A DNA stretch of 64,000 nucleotides from Haematococcus lacustris (GCA_030144725.1 JASKMD010000018.1:3453114-3517113); one strand, 5' to 3'; positions 43,041-54,980 are shown, counted from the stretch's first letter. The notes: generated by a model not told the origin, from the letters alone. Translations and numbers: made by a program.

Positions 43041-45333
43041 AGCTAGGTCCTGGAGACGTATCCATAACAATGTAGTGTGTGCATGTGGTCGGTGCATGAG
43101 GGCGACACTAGGGGTATCAGGCTTGCAGCTGCAAACCATGCTATCACTTGCGTCTCGTGAGTAGTGCATTACATCAAGGCTTGGTAAGACACGTTATGCT
43201 AGCAAGGGCAAGAACACGAGAACGTTGCGAAGATGGGTTATCCGTGTAAGCGGGCCATCCATGCACTAACCGGTTGTCAGCTTTACACAAAACACCCTAC
43301 CCTCCCACTATTACATTAGAAGACTAGGTATCATTGAGACTTCAAGGTTCTGTGTGACGTACGCTTGCATCAACATGATGTTGCATACTCAACATGATCT
43401 TACAGGAGCCAAAGTTATGATGCATGGCAAGTACATGACAATCCTTTTCCCCAATCCTTTTCAATGCCATTCACAAAGCCAAGCAGCCCAATGTCTCGTC
43501 ATCATCTGTGGGTGCTACTATCCACACAGCAAGGAAGTCAAAAAGCCCAAGACATACATAGCGCAATTGTTTTCACTTGTCCCACAGCGGAAGGAAGAAG
43601 GAAGGGGCCAAGGGGCAGGAGGCCAGTAGGGCTGAGCCGGGCTAGGCTAAGCAGAGGCTGTATTGTGGCAGGTAAGGGGAAAATGGTAGAAAGGAAGGGG
43701 AGAGGAGGTGCCCATCAGATCTGCAACCAAGGGGCATGCGCATGAGGGAGGAGGTTAGGCTGGGTATTGGGTGTCAGCCACTTGCCGGCAGGCAGTTAGC
43801 CACTTCTTAGGGGGGTTAGGGAGAAGAGGGAGAAGGGGGAGAAGAGAGGGCAGGCAGGAGAGGAAGAAGAGGAATGAGGTTGGGTAGGGAGAAAAGGGAC
43901 AAGAGGGGCCTTCCTCCTGGCTGCTGTGTAGGATAGGGAGGGGACCACGATGTCCGGGGGGAGGTGAGGGGGAATGGGGAAGTGGGGGCGTAGGAGACTT
44001 GGGGTGTTGGTGATGGGACAGGGTAGGGTTAGGGAGAAGGGATTGAGGGGTCGCTATGTGACTGTTACACCTGCAGCAAGCAAGGGGCACGCTTGTGATC
44101 AACAAACAAGGACATGCATGACTAGTGGGCAGGCTGGCCAAACACCCCGACAACGCCTGGCTGCCGCTCCTGGCTGTGCTGTGCTGGGAATGCTGGAAGT
44201 GGCATGGATTGGCATAGACACACAGATAGGCACACATGATGGGACACACAGATAGGAACACGCAGGCACATGCACAGGCTAGCACGAGACATGTGTACCT
44301 GGACATTTCTAGAAGATTGCTGACATTGCTGACTTGTATCAACATTTCCGCTGCTCCTGCCGCCACTGCCGCCGCTGCTGCCGCTGTTGCCGCCACTGCC
44401 GCTGTCGACGCCTGTCGATGTCGCTGTCGCCTCTGCCACTGCTGCTGCCATCGTCCTAGTTGCATTCCTCTGGTATGCTGTCCGCTTGCCCCTGTCCCCC
44501 ACTACCTGCCTAGCCATTCTGCTCTTGCCATCGTTGTTACAAGGGCCTACTCCTGTTGTGCTGCCGCCACTGCTGCCACCATTGTTGCTGCTGCTAGCAC
44601 CGCCTCCCCCACTGCTGCAGCCATCACATCATGCGCCTTGGGCGGGCATCTGCACAAGCACCAGTAGGCACAAGCATGGACATGTCTTTCCCTGTTGATA
44701 AGCAAAGCATGCTCTTTTCTGATGGTCTATCCCTCCTGCGTTTGCCACTGCAGCTCTGAGTGTATACTGTTGTCCTGCCTGGCTGCCGCTGGCCCTCCAC
44801 CGCCTGCCTACCCAAGCTGCATGCAACCAGCATGCCCCTGCTGTTGTGCCTGCGTACTCCTGCAATGCTGCCTGCCTACCCCTGCTGCCCCTGCCCCTGC
44901 TGCGCGTCATACCTGCCCCTGCCCCTTGTGGGCCAGCTGTGCTTACTGCATGCTCCTCCTGTGATGCCAACATGCACTTGCCCCTTGTGAGGCAATGTCT
45001 GCTCACGGGTGGTACGCTTCTGTGTGGCCACACCTGTGGACCAGCACCACAACCAGGACGATGCCACACATAGGAGTTAAGCAATGCAGCGCATAGCTGT
45101 GCATTTAGTGAGGTGAGGTGCAACAACAGCAGCAAGCAACAGCATGTGCGGGTATACCAGCAACAACGGGCACAACGCAGCTCATACCTGGGTTGGAGCG
45201 ACCGTTCCTTACTGCGCGAGCTGCGTTGGCCGCTGGGACCGCAGTCCATCCTCAGCATCCGCAGCAGCTGCTACGGACGTAGCGTTGGCCCAGCAGCTGC
45301 TTTGTGCACTGCAGCTGGTGCGCCTTGTCTGGT
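43040..45333. other. 2.3 kb without a recognised gene
   Basis: Open frames here are short and compositional. 43570-44060 is purine-rich on the plus strand. 44335-44460 and 44530-44625 are GCTGCC/CGCCACTGC trinucleotide-like stretches. No conserved motif was found. The segment lies inside the 225-bp inverted repeats. Confidence 0.5.
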
Positions 45334-45555
45334 GCTGGTAGGAGCTGCCGGCGCTGAGGCTACTGGAGAGGATTACCGTGGGCATTCTTTACCCTGCTGC
45401 GCAGTCGTCTTGTCCGCAGAGCTGTAGATGGACCTAGATAGAGCAACACGACCTGTGCGGGCAGCGGTTTGGCGGTTGCGCTATTCCACCTGACAGCGGC
45501 TAGTAAATCTACCTCACAGGTGGAAGAGTTACCGGGAGACTTGATTGGCATCGTG
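45334..45555 (-). repeat. 225-bp inverted repeat, right copy
   Basis: This is the minus-strand counterpart of 40348-40570. On the minus strand a frame with CEVDLLAAVRWNSATAKPLP runs through it and is preceded by a Cys-containing block (CHRCNTGY) outside the repeat, so the repeat may derive from a gene fragment. Confidence 0.85.
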
Positions 45556-45564
45556 TAGCCGGTA

Positions 45565-45965
45565 TTGCAGCGATGGCATCGCACGAGGTTACCCATACTC
45601 GCAGCCGCATCTAGCCCATACTCGCAGCCACATACTCGGCAATCAACCTCGCGGCCACACAGCTGGTCCACAGATGGCATCGCACGAGGTTACCCATACT
45701 CGCAGCCACATCTAGCCCATACTCGCAGCCACATACTCGCAGCCACATACTCGGCAGCCACATCTAGCCCATACCTCGCGGCCACACAGCTGGTCCAGCA
45801 GCGCAGAAGCATACCTGTGAGGCAGCTCGGTGCGAGGATCTCACCTCGCAGCCAGCCTCGCAGCCATTTTCCTCGCAGCCAGCCTCGCAGCCAGTTTCGC
45901 AGCCAGCCTCGCAGCCAGCCTCGCAGCCAGCATCGCAGCTAGCCTCGCGGCCAGTTTCCTCGCAA
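45565..45965 (+). repeat. Tandem repeats built on TCGCAGCCA
   Basis: A unit around GATGGCATCGCACGAGGTTA with CCCATACTCGCAGCCACAT occurs twice in full with partial copies to 45790. A 12-bp CTCGCAGCCAGC repeat runs from 45845 to 45955. Confidence 0.85.
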
Positions 45966-46202
45966 CGATTTCCGCAATGAATCGCAAGCATTGATGCACC
46001 AACGCAAGGCAGGTGCAACGTGTTGTGCAAGAGGCCAGAAGGACCATGGTAAGAGCTTAGGACCAAGGTAAGAGCTTAGAAGGAGCTAGCATTACGCAAC
46101 ATAGCCCTTAGTATCCAGCCTAACCGCTACCACACCTGGTTGCTGCAGGTCTTACAATCACGTCTAGTACTCCCCTGATTACCACCCCCTCCCAGTCCCC
46201 CT

Positions 46203-46244
46203 CACCACCACCACCACCACCACCACCACCACCACCACCACCAT
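46203..46244 (+). repeat. (CAC)n microsatellite
   Basis: About 14 consecutive CAC/ACC triplets. Confidence 0.95.
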
Positions 46245-46293
46245 TTCATCACCTCTCACAACGTTCCCACTGTTGCCTCCCTTGTGTTGCCAG

Positions 46294-46582
46294 TCAGCCC
46301 AGCCCAGCCCAGCCCAGCCCAGCCCAGCCCAGCCCAGCCCAGCCCAGCCCAGCCCAGCCCAGCCCAGCCCAGCCCAGCCCAGCCCAGCCCAGCCCAGCCC
46401 AGCCCAGCCCAGCCCAGCCCAGCCCAGCCCAGCCCAGCCCAGCCCAGCCCAGCCCAGCCCAGCCCAGCCCAGCCCAGCCCAGCCCAGCCCAGCCCAGCCC
46501 AGCCCAGCCCAGCCCAGCCCAGCCCAGCCCAGCCCAGCCCAGCCCAGCCCAGCCCAGCCCAGCCCAGCCCAGCCCAGCCCAG
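46294..46582 (+). repeat. (AGCCC)n satellite, array 1
   Basis: About 57 perfect copies of AGCCC. The plus strand reads as Ser-Pro-Ala-Gln-Pro in every frame and the minus strand as Gly-Trp-Ala-Gly-Leu. These long frames are not evidence of genes. Confidence 0.97.
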
Positions 46583-47406
46583 GAAGGTGGGTTGTAATGG
46601 AGGGCTGCTACACCTGCCCCTCCATCTGCCAGCTCTTCATCTCCCTACTCTAACGGTGAGTGCATCCAGTACCCATGTCCAATGTTTGCTTCGTTACACA
46701 AATCGTCACACCATTGCCGCAGGTCTTGTGCGCCTACACCTGAGACTATCAATGCGCTCCCCACTTCTCTCGCCCTCCCCATGGACCTCCCCTTCCCTTC
46801 CCTCCCCTTCCTCCCCTTCCTCCCACACACATATACACCACACCCCAGCAGAAGGTGAGTGCAGGTATGTGGCACCCTGTACCCACCTTAACCGCTAGCA
46901 TGCCCCTTGTCCCGCTGCAGGGTTGATCGTCACACCCTTCCCCATCCCCTTTTCCTCCCCTTTCCCACGCCCACCACCAACGCCCAGCTTGTCGTCCCTA
47001 CACTTCCACCTCTACCCACCCCCCACTTCCCCCCTCCCTGTCACCTCTCCCCTGACATCCCAGCAGCCAGGAGAAAGCCCACCCCACCCATACTTGTCAA
47101 GCCTACCCTTCCCCTCTCCCACCCTTCGATTGACATGGCATCGCAACCCCCACCTCACCCCACCTTCCCTTCCCTACACCCTACACTCCCCACCGCAGTC
47201 CCACCCACTGGCGCATGGGATATGTTGCCTGGTGTGAGCAGGTAGGAGGCCAGGAGGACCACAAAGGTAAGGCCACGGTGATAGCTAACACAGTGCCCAG
47301 CCTGGTCACCCTACCGCACGTGCACGCCCCTTGGTTGCAGGTCTAGTGGGCACCTCCCTTCCACTTCCCTTTCCCCTACACAACCACCCCCTCCCAATTC
47401 ATCCTC

Positions 47407-48066
47407 CCCCGCCCCCGCCCCCGCCCCCGCCCCCGCCCCCGCCCCCGCCCCCGCCCCCGCCCCCGCCCCCGCCCCCGCCCCCGCCCCCGCCCCCGCCCCC
47501 GCCCCCGCCCCCGCCCCCGCCCCCGCCCCCGCCCCCGCCCCCGCCCCCGCCCCCGCCCCCGCCCCCGCCCCCGCCCCCGCCCCCGCCCCCGCCCCCGCCC
47601 CCGCCCCCGCCCCCGCCCCCGCCCCCGCCCCCGCCCCCGCCCCCGCCCCCGCCCCCGCCCCCGCCCCCGCCCCCGCCCCCGCCCCCGCCCCCGCCCCCGC
47701 CCCCGCCCCCGCCCCCGCCCCCGCCCCCGCCCCCGCCCCCGCCCCCGCCCCCGCCCCCGCCCCCGCCCCCGCCCCCGCCCCCGCCCCCGCCCCCGCCCCC
47801 GCCCCCGCCCCCGCCCCCGCCCCCGCCCCCGCCCCCGCCCCCGCCCCCGCCCCCGCCCCCGCCCCCGCCCCCGCCCCCGCCCCCGCCCCCGCCCCCGCCC
47901 CCGCCCCCGCCCCCGCCCCCGCCCCCGCCCCCGCCCCCGCCCCCGCCCCCGCCCCCGCCCCCGCCCCCGCCCCCGCCCCCGCCCCCGCCCCCGCCCCCGC
48001 CCCCGCCCCCGCCCCCGCCCCCGCCCCCGCCCCCGCCCCCGCCCCCGCCCCCGCCCCCGCCCCCGC
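47407..48066 (+). repeat. (CCCCCG)n hexanucleotide array, about 110 copies
   Basis: About 660 bases of uninterrupted CCCCCG. The minus strand is GGGGGC repeats, which should form stacked G-quadruplexes. Poly-Pro, Gly-Ala, Gly-Arg and poly-Gly frames on the two strands are consequences of the repeat. Confidence 0.98.
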
Positions 48067-48384
48067 TCCCTCCCCTGCCCCCACCCCCACCCATGCCCCC
48101 ACCCACCCCAACCCATGCCCCCAACCCATGCCCCCACCCACCCAAACCCATGCCCCCAACCCAATCCACCCCCGCCCAGCCCAACCCGGTTGAGCCTCCC
48201 CCCTCCCCACCTCCCGCCTCCCTGCCTCCCGCCTCCCCGTCTCCCGCCTCCCTGCCTCCCACCTCCCGCCTTCCACATCTACCCCCCCCTCCCCGCCTTC
48301 ACTCTTCCACTCCCCCCCCTTCCTAGCAGCAGTCATCAAGCAGCCAAAAGGTAGGTAGGTGCTACAGTGCCCCTACTATATCTG

Positions 48385-49076
48385 CTGCTGCTGCCACTGC
48401 TGCGCCCTTGCTGCTGCTGCTGCGCCCCTGCTGCTGCCGCTGCTGCCCCCCTGCTGCTGCTGCTACTGCCCCCCTGCTGCTGCTGCTGCTACTGCCCCCC
48501 TACTGCTGCTGCTGCTGCCCCCCTACTGCTGCTGCTGCTGCCCCCCTGCTGCTGCTGCTGCTGCTGCGCCCCTGCTGCTGCTGCTGCTGCGCCCTTGCTG
48601 CTGCTGCTGCCCCCCTACTGCTGCTGCTGCTGCGCCCCTGTTGCTGCTGCTGCTGCCCCCCTACTGCTGCTGCTGCTGCCCCCCTACTGCTGCTGCTGCT
48701 GCCCCCCTGCTGCTGCTGCTGCTGCTGCGCCCCTGCTGCTGCTGCTGCTGCGCCCTTGCTGCTGCTGCTGCGCCCTTGCTGCTGCTGCTGCCCCCCTGCT
48801 GCTGCCGCTGCTGCCCCCCTGCTGCTGCCGCTGCTGCCCCCCTGCTGCTGCTGCTGCTGCGCCCCTGCTGCTGCTGCTGCTGCGCCCCTGCTGCTGCTGC
48901 TGCTGCGCCCTTGCTGCTGCTGCTGCCCCCCTGCTGCTGCCGCTGCTGCCCCCCTGCTGCTGCTGCTACGCCCCTGCTGCTGCTGCTGCTGCGCCCCTGC
49001 TGCTGCTGCTGCTGCTCCCTTGCTGCTGCTGCTGCCCCCCTACTGCTGCTGCTGCTGCCACCCATGCTGCTGCTGC
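48385..49076 (+). repeat. CTG-rich minisatellite (CTGCTGCTGCTG with CCCCCC or CGCCC linkers)
   Basis: Four to six CTG triplets alternate with CCCCCC(T) or CGCCCCT linkers, giving units of about 18-25 bases. The right-hand part is duplicated at 52515-52855. Confidence 0.95.
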
Positions 49077-49731
49077 CTACAGTACTGTAGGTGTCTACAG
49101 TACTGTAGGATGTCTACAGTATTGTAGGTGTCTACAGTACTGTAGGTGTCTACAGTACTGTAGGTGTCTACAGTACTGTAGGTGTCTACAGTACTGTAGA
49201 TGTCTACAGTACTGTAGATGTCTACAGTACTGTAGGTGTCTACAGTACTGTAGGATGTCTACAGTACTGTAGGATGTCTACAGTACTGTAGGATGTCTAC
49301 AGTACTGTAGGTGTCTACAGTAATATAGGTGTCTACAGTACTGTAGGATGTCTACAGTACCGTAGGATGTCTACAGTATTGTAGGTGTCTACAGTACTGT
49401 AGGTGTCTACAGTACTGTAGGTGTCTACAGTACTGTAGGTGTCTACAGTACTGTAGATGTCTACAGTACTGTAGATGTCTACAGTACTGTAGGTGTCTAC
49501 AGTACTGTAGGATGTCTACAGTACTGTAGGTGTCTACAGTACTGTAGGTGTCTACAGTACTGTAGGTGTCTACAGTACTGTAGGTGTCTACAGTACTGTA
49601 GGATGTCTACAGTACTGTAGGGGTCTACAGTACTGTAGGGGTCTACAGTACTGTAGGGTGTCTACAGTACTGTAGGTGTCTACAGTACTGTAGGTGTCTA
49701 CAGTACTGTAGACATCTACAGTACTGTAGGG
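49076..49731. repeat. Palindromic satellite array A2 (CTACAGTACTGTAG + GTGT/GATGT)
   Basis: About 36 copies of the 14-bp palindrome in 18- or 19-bp units, mostly CTACAGTACTGTAGGTGT. The tail has GGGGT linkers and one ACAT linker. Confidence 0.96.
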
Positions 49732-49913
49732 GCACTCACGATAAATAAGGCCGACGCGAGGGCCTTTTTTGCATCGGAAGGACTTTCTGCTCCGATAGAA
49801 CGATAGAGCGTTGAGTTTAAGGGGGACCTCGCTCTTGAATGAAGTCCTAACTCGCAGCGGTTGCGAAGATACATCCATCCGCGCGCGAGGTACCCCCCCC
49901 TTTTTAGGAATCT
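49732..49913 (-). other. Spacer between palindromic arrays A2 and B1
   Basis: About 180 bases of non-repetitive sequence between the two satellite families. On the minus strand an open frame crosses it (MDVSSQPLRVRTSFKSEV... ending GLIYREC) and continues into array A as YSTVDVYSTV. A diverged relative lies at 57542-57688 in inverted orientation with the same flanking order. Confidence 0.6.
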
Positions 49914-50585
49914 GCACAGATGTTGGTTAAATGAGCCCGGCATCTGTGCAGATGCATGTCGATGCCTTTAGGAAAAGCGACATCTGTGCAGATGCCGGTT
50001 ATTAAATCTGTGCAGATGCATAAAAGGGCGACATCTGTGCAGATGTTGGTTATAATTTAAGGGCGACATCTGTGCAGATGCTAATAAGGGCGATATCTGT
50101 GCAGATGCCGGTGATTAAATCTGTGCAGATGCACAAAAGGGCGACATCTGTGCAGATGTTGGTTATAATTTTAGGGCGACATCTGTGCAGATTATAATAA
50201 GGGCGACATCTGTGCAGATGCCGGTAATTAAATCTGTGCAGATGCATTCAAGGGCGACATCTGTGCAGATGTTGGTTATAATTTAAGGGCGATATCTGTG
50301 CAGATGCCTATAAGGGCGACATCTGTGCAGATGCCGGTTTTTAAATCTGTGCAGATGCATACAAGGGCGACATCTGTGCAGATGTTGGTTATAATTTAAG
50401 GGCGACATCTGTGCAGATGCTAATAAGGGCGACATCTGTGCAGATGCCGGTTATTAAATCTGTGCAGATGCATACAAGGGCGACATCTGTGCAGATGTTG
50501 GTTATAATTTAAGGGCGACATCTGTGCAGATGCCGACAATGTCGACATCTGCACAGATGCATACCACGACATCTGCACAGATGCC
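49914..50585. repeat. Satellite array B1 (CATCTGTGCAGATG)
   Basis: About 25 copies of CATCTGTGCAGATG, a 14-bp hairpin whose centre is TG rather than self-complementary. Copies alternate with short linkers such as CCGGTTATTAAAT, TTGGTTATAATTTAAGGGCGA and CATAAAAGGGCGA, so a longer unit of about 90-95 bases is visible. The last two copies (50548-50583) read CATCTGCACAGATG, the opposite orientation. Confidence 0.93.
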
Positions 50586-51238
50586 AAGTAAGCATAAAGA
50601 TTACGCAAAGGCACCGCGAAGGAAGCAAAGTCACCGCGAAGGAATCAAGACTCTTCCATTATTCAACAATCTGTGTGATATCTGCATGAAGTTTTCGCAA
50701 AGGGGGCGCGACGGAAGCCAAGGAACCGCGAAGGAGCTTAGATTGCCCCATATAGCAGCAATGAGCAGCCAGGAGCAGCCAACAAAAATCGTCGCCAAAA
50801 GGCTAGCTACGAGCCAGCCAGCCGCTTAGGCGACCAGATGCCATTAGGTTGAGCGATAGGTTCAAGAGATAGCGACAGAAAACGGAAGGAGGTGCAGCGA
50901 TGCAGCGACACAGCGATGCAAAGATGCGGCATAAGAAATGCATGAGGTGCAACTAGGACACGTAGCCCGAAGCCTGTGAGACGGAGCGGAAGAGGAGTGG
51001 AGGAGCCCGGAGGAGGTCAGGAGCCATGCATGAGACGAAGCTGGGTGCACTTGGCGCAGCTAGGAACAGGTAGGAGCACCCTCCCCTTCCATTCCCCCCT
51101 ACCTTCCCCACACAAACCCCGCCCTAGCAAATGGTGAGTATGTACTCTAGCAGTCATGTGGCTCCAAGTACCTTGCCTAACTATTTGCCAACAACTAAAT
51201 TGCAGGTTCAATGGTCCCAACCTCCCCTTCCCTACACC
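50586..51238. other. Unique segment within the duplication, no gene recognised
   Basis: Contains GCGAAGGAA-type short repeats near 50615-50650 and an intron-like GTGAGTATG...AATTGCAG segment at 51132-51205. It is repeated almost exactly at 54328-54980. Confidence 0.5.
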
Positions 51239-51799
51239 TAGCCCAGCCCAGCCCAGCCCAGCCCAGCCCAGCCCAGCCCAGCCCAGCCCAGCCCAGCCCA
51301 GCCCAGCCCAGCCCAGCCCAGCCCAGCCCAGCCCAGCCCAGCCCAGCCCAGCCCAGCCCAGCCCAGCCCAGCCCAGCCCAGCCCAGCCCAGCCCAGCCCA
51401 GCCCAGCCCAGCCCAGCCCAGCCCAGCCCAGCCCAGCCCAGCCCAGCCCAGCCCAGCCCAGCCCAGCCCAGCCCAGCCCAGCCCAGCCCAGCCCAGCCCA
51501 GCCCAGCCCAGCCCAGCCCAGCCCAGCCCAGCCCAGCCCAGCCCAGCCCAGCCCAGCCCAGCCCAGCCCAGCCCAGCCCAGCCCAGCCCAGCCCAGCCCA
51601 GCCCAGCCCAGCCCAGCCCAGCCCAGCCCAGCCCAGCCCAGCCCAGCCCAGCCCAGCCCAGCCCAGCCCAGCCCAGCCCAGCCCAGCCCAGCCCAGCCCA
51701 GCCCAGCCCAGCCCAGCCCAGCCCAGCCCAACCCAGCCCAGCCCAGCCCAGCCCAGCCCAGCCCAGCCCAGCCCAGCCCAGCCCAGCCCAGCCCAGCCC
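51239..51799 (+). repeat. (AGCCC)n satellite, array 2
   Basis: About 112 copies, with a single variant AACCC at about 51729-51733. Confidence 0.97.
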
Positions 51800-52514
51800 T
51801 CTCCGTCACCTCCCCTCCCCACCCCTACCTTGCATCATCTCACATCCCTCATCCCACATCACAATCATCTGCCATGTGGTAAGTCGCAATCCGAGAACGA
51901 GGAGGATGAGAAGGAGGAAGACTTCTTGCCAATCCCTTCTTCTTCCACACACTCCACCCAACAAATTGTGAGTGGCGAGCCCTTGCAACTGTGTGGTCCC
52001 AACTCTGACCGCATGTCATGCCCTTGTTGGTGTTTGCAGGTTCTAATGGCCACACCCATCCCCCTTTCCCCTACCACCCCACCCCCACCCCCACCCCCAC
52101 CCCCACGCCCACCCCCATCCCTTGTTTGCTGCAGGTCTCACGGTCTGTCCTCCCCCCTCCCCCCTTCCTCCTTCCCCCTTCCCCCTTCCCCCCTCTCTAC
52201 CCTGTCCCACCACCTCCAAGTCTGCCACCCCACCTACCTCCCCCCTTTCCCACCCCCCGCCCCACGACACACGCTGCAGCCCTCTCCCTACCCCACCCTT
52301 GGCGTAGCAGCCCTCTCCCTACCCTACCCTTGGCGTAGCAATCTGGAGCGGGCGACACAGAGCGGGCAGCTTGGAGTGGGACCCCGTAGTAGCAGCCCAC
52401 CCAGCCCACCCTGGCCATGCCATGCACACTCACCACAATGACCCTACCCATCCCTCTCCAAAGGGGACGATAGCTGGATGGTGGAGCACTTGCATGGTTG
52501 TCAGCCCGTGCTTG
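51800..52514 (+). other. C-rich unique segment with intron-like modules
   Basis: Contains GTAAGT (51880) and GTGAGT (51969) donors and GTTTGCAG (about 52039) and GTTTGCTGCAG (about 52135) acceptors separated by Pro-rich reading frames. No domain was recognised. Repeated almost exactly at 55582-56298. Confidence 0.45.
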
Positions 52515-52855
52515 TTGCTGCTGCTGCTGCGCCCTTGCTGCTGCTGCTGCGCCCTTGCTGCTGCTGCTGCCCCCCTGCTGCTGCCGCTGCTGCCCCCCTG
52601 CTGCTGCCGCTGCTGCCCCCCTGCTGCTGCTGCTGCTGCGCCCCTGCTGCTGCTGCTGCTGCGCCCCTGCTGCTGCTGCTGCTGCGCCCTTGCTGCTGCT
52701 GCTGCCCCCCTGCTGCTGCCGCTGCTGCCCCCCTGCTGCTGCTGCTACGCCCCTGCTGCTGCTGCTGCTGCGCCCCTGCTGCTGCTGCTGCTGCTCCCTT
52801 GCTGCTGCTGCTGCCCCCCTACTGCTGCTGCTGCTGCCACCCATGCTGCTGCTGC

Positions 52856-53472
52856 CTACAGTACTGTAGGTGTCTACAGTACTGTAGGATGTCTACAGTA
52901 TTGTAGGTGTCTACAGTACTGTAGGTGTCTACAGTACTGTAGGTGTCTACAGTACTGTAGGTGTCTACAGTACTGTAGATGTCTACAGTACTGTAGATGT
53001 CTACAGTACTGTAGGTGTCTACAGTACTGTAGGATGTCTACAGTACTGTAGGATGTCTACAGTACTGTAGGTGTCTACAGTAATATAGGTGTCTACAGTA
53101 CTGTAGGATGTCTACAGTACTGTAGGATGTCTACAGTATTGTAGGTGTCTACAGTACTGTAGGTGTCTACAGTACTGTAGGTGTCTACAGTACTGTAGGT
53201 GTCTACAGTACTGTAGATGTCTACAGTACTGTAGATGTCTACAGTACTGTAGGTGTCTACAGTACTGTAGGATGTCTACAGTACTGTAGGTGTCTACAGT
53301 ACTGTAGGTGTCTACAGTACTGTAGGTGTCTACAGTACTGTAGGATGTCTACAGTACTGTAGGTGTCTACAGTACTGTAGGGGTCTACAGTACTGTAGGG
53401 TGTCTACAGTACTGTAGGTGTCTACAGTACTGTAGGGGTCTACAGTACTGTAGACATCTACAGTACTGTAGG
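52856..53472. repeat. Palindromic satellite array A3
   Basis: Copy of array A2 in duplication unit 2, shorter by about two monomers. Confidence 0.95.
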
Positions 53473-53655
53473 GGCACTCACGATAAATAAGGCCGACGCG
53501 AGGGCCTTTTTTGCATCGGAAGGACTTTCTGCTCCGATAGAACGATAGAGCGTTGAGTTTAAGGGGGACCTCGCTCTTGAATGAAGTCCTAACTCGCAGC
53601 GGTTGCGAAGATACATCCATCCGTGCGCGAGGTACCCCCCCCTTTTTAGGAATCT

Positions 53656-54327
53656 GCACAGATGTTGGTTAAATGAGCCCGGCATCTGTGCAGATGCATG
53701 TCGATGCCTTTAGGAAAAGCGACATCTGTGCAGATGCCGGTTATTAAATCTGTGCAGATGCATAAAAGGGCGACATCTGTGCAGATGTTGGTTATAATTT
53801 AAGGGCGACATCTGTGCAGATGCTAATAAGGGCGATATCTGTGCAGATGCCGGTGATTAAATCTGTGCAGATGCACAAAAGGGCGACATCTGTGCAGATG
53901 TTGGTTATAATTTTAGGGCGACATCTGTGCAGATTATAATAAGGGCGACATCTGTGCAGATGCCGGTAATTAAATCTGTGCAGATGCATTCAAGGGCGAC
54001 ATCTGTGCAGATGTTGGTTATAATTTAAGGGCGATATCTGTGCAGATGCCTATAAGGGCGACATCTGTGCAGATGCCGGTTTTTAAATCTGTGCAGATGC
54101 ATACAAGGGCGACATCTGTGCAGATGTTGGTTATAATTTAAGGGCGACATCTGTGCAGATGCTAATAAGGGCGACATCTGTGCAGATGCCGGTTATTAAA
54201 TCTGTGCAGATGCATACAAGGGCGACATCTGTGCAGATGTTGGTTATAATTTAAGGGCGACATCTGTGCAGATGCCGACAATGTCGACATCTGCACAGAT
54301 GCATACCACGACATCTGCACAGATGCC
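53656..54327. repeat. Satellite array B2 (CATCTGTGCAGATG)
   Basis: Copy of array B1 in duplication unit 2, including the two reversed monomers at its right end. Confidence 0.95.
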
Positions 54328-54980
54328 AAGTAAGCATAAAGATTACGCAAAGGCACCGCGAAGGAAGCAAAGTCACCGCGAAGGAATCAAGACTCTTCCA
54401 TTATTCAACAATCTGTGTGATATCTGCATGAAGTTTTCGCAAAGGGGGCGCGACGGAAGCCAAGGAACCGCGAAGGAGCTTAGATTGCCCCATATAGCAG
54501 CAATGAGCAGCCAGGAGCAGCCAACAAAAATCGTCGCCAAAAGGCTAGCTACGAGCCAGCCAGCCGCTTAGGCGACCAGATGCCATTAGGTTGAGCGATA
54601 GGTTCAAGAGATAGCGACAGAAAACGGAAGGAGGTGCAGCGATGCAGCGACACAGCGATGCAAAGATGCGGCATAAGAAATGCATGAGGTGCAACTAGGA
54701 CACGTAGCCCGAAGCCTGTGAGACGGAGCGGAAGAGGAGTGGAGGAGCCCGGAGGAGGTCAGGAGCCATGCATGAGACGAAGCTGGGTGCACTTGGCGCA
54801 GCTAGGAACAGGTAGGAGCACCCTCCCCTTCCATTCCCCCCTACCTTCCCCACACAAACCCCGCCCTAGCAAATGGTGAGTATGTACTCTAGCAGTCATG
54901 TGGCTCCAAGTACCTTGCCTAACTATTTGCCAACAACTAAATTGCAGGTTCAATGGTCCCAACCTCCCCTTCCCTACACC

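Larger units (their letters stand above)
48736..52514 (+). repeat. 3.78-kb tandem duplication, unit 1
   Basis: The unit comprises part of the CTG minisatellite, palindromic array A2, a 190-bp spacer, palindromic array B1, about 650 bp of unique sequence, (AGCCC)n array 2, and about 700 bp of C-rich unique sequence. It is followed directly by unit 2 at offset 3779 (3742 after array A, 3782 after the AGCCC array). Non-repetitive parts differ by only a few substitutions, for example near 49878. Confidence 0.92.

Noticed and set aside
47311..48339. Long poly-Pro, Gly-Ala, Gly-Arg and poly-Gly open frames
   Set aside because: All arise from the CCCCCG hexanucleotide array and are compositional artefacts.
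48359..49272. Cys/Leu/Ala-rich open frames over 240-300 codons
   Set aside because: They are translations of CTG minisatellite and palindrome arrays in successive frames.
49914..50585. CRISPR-like appearance: regular short palindromic repeats separated by short variable sequences
   Set aside because: The linkers are themselves a small recurring set, the repeats are only 14 bases, no cas genes are present and the context is a nuclear eukaryotic genome.
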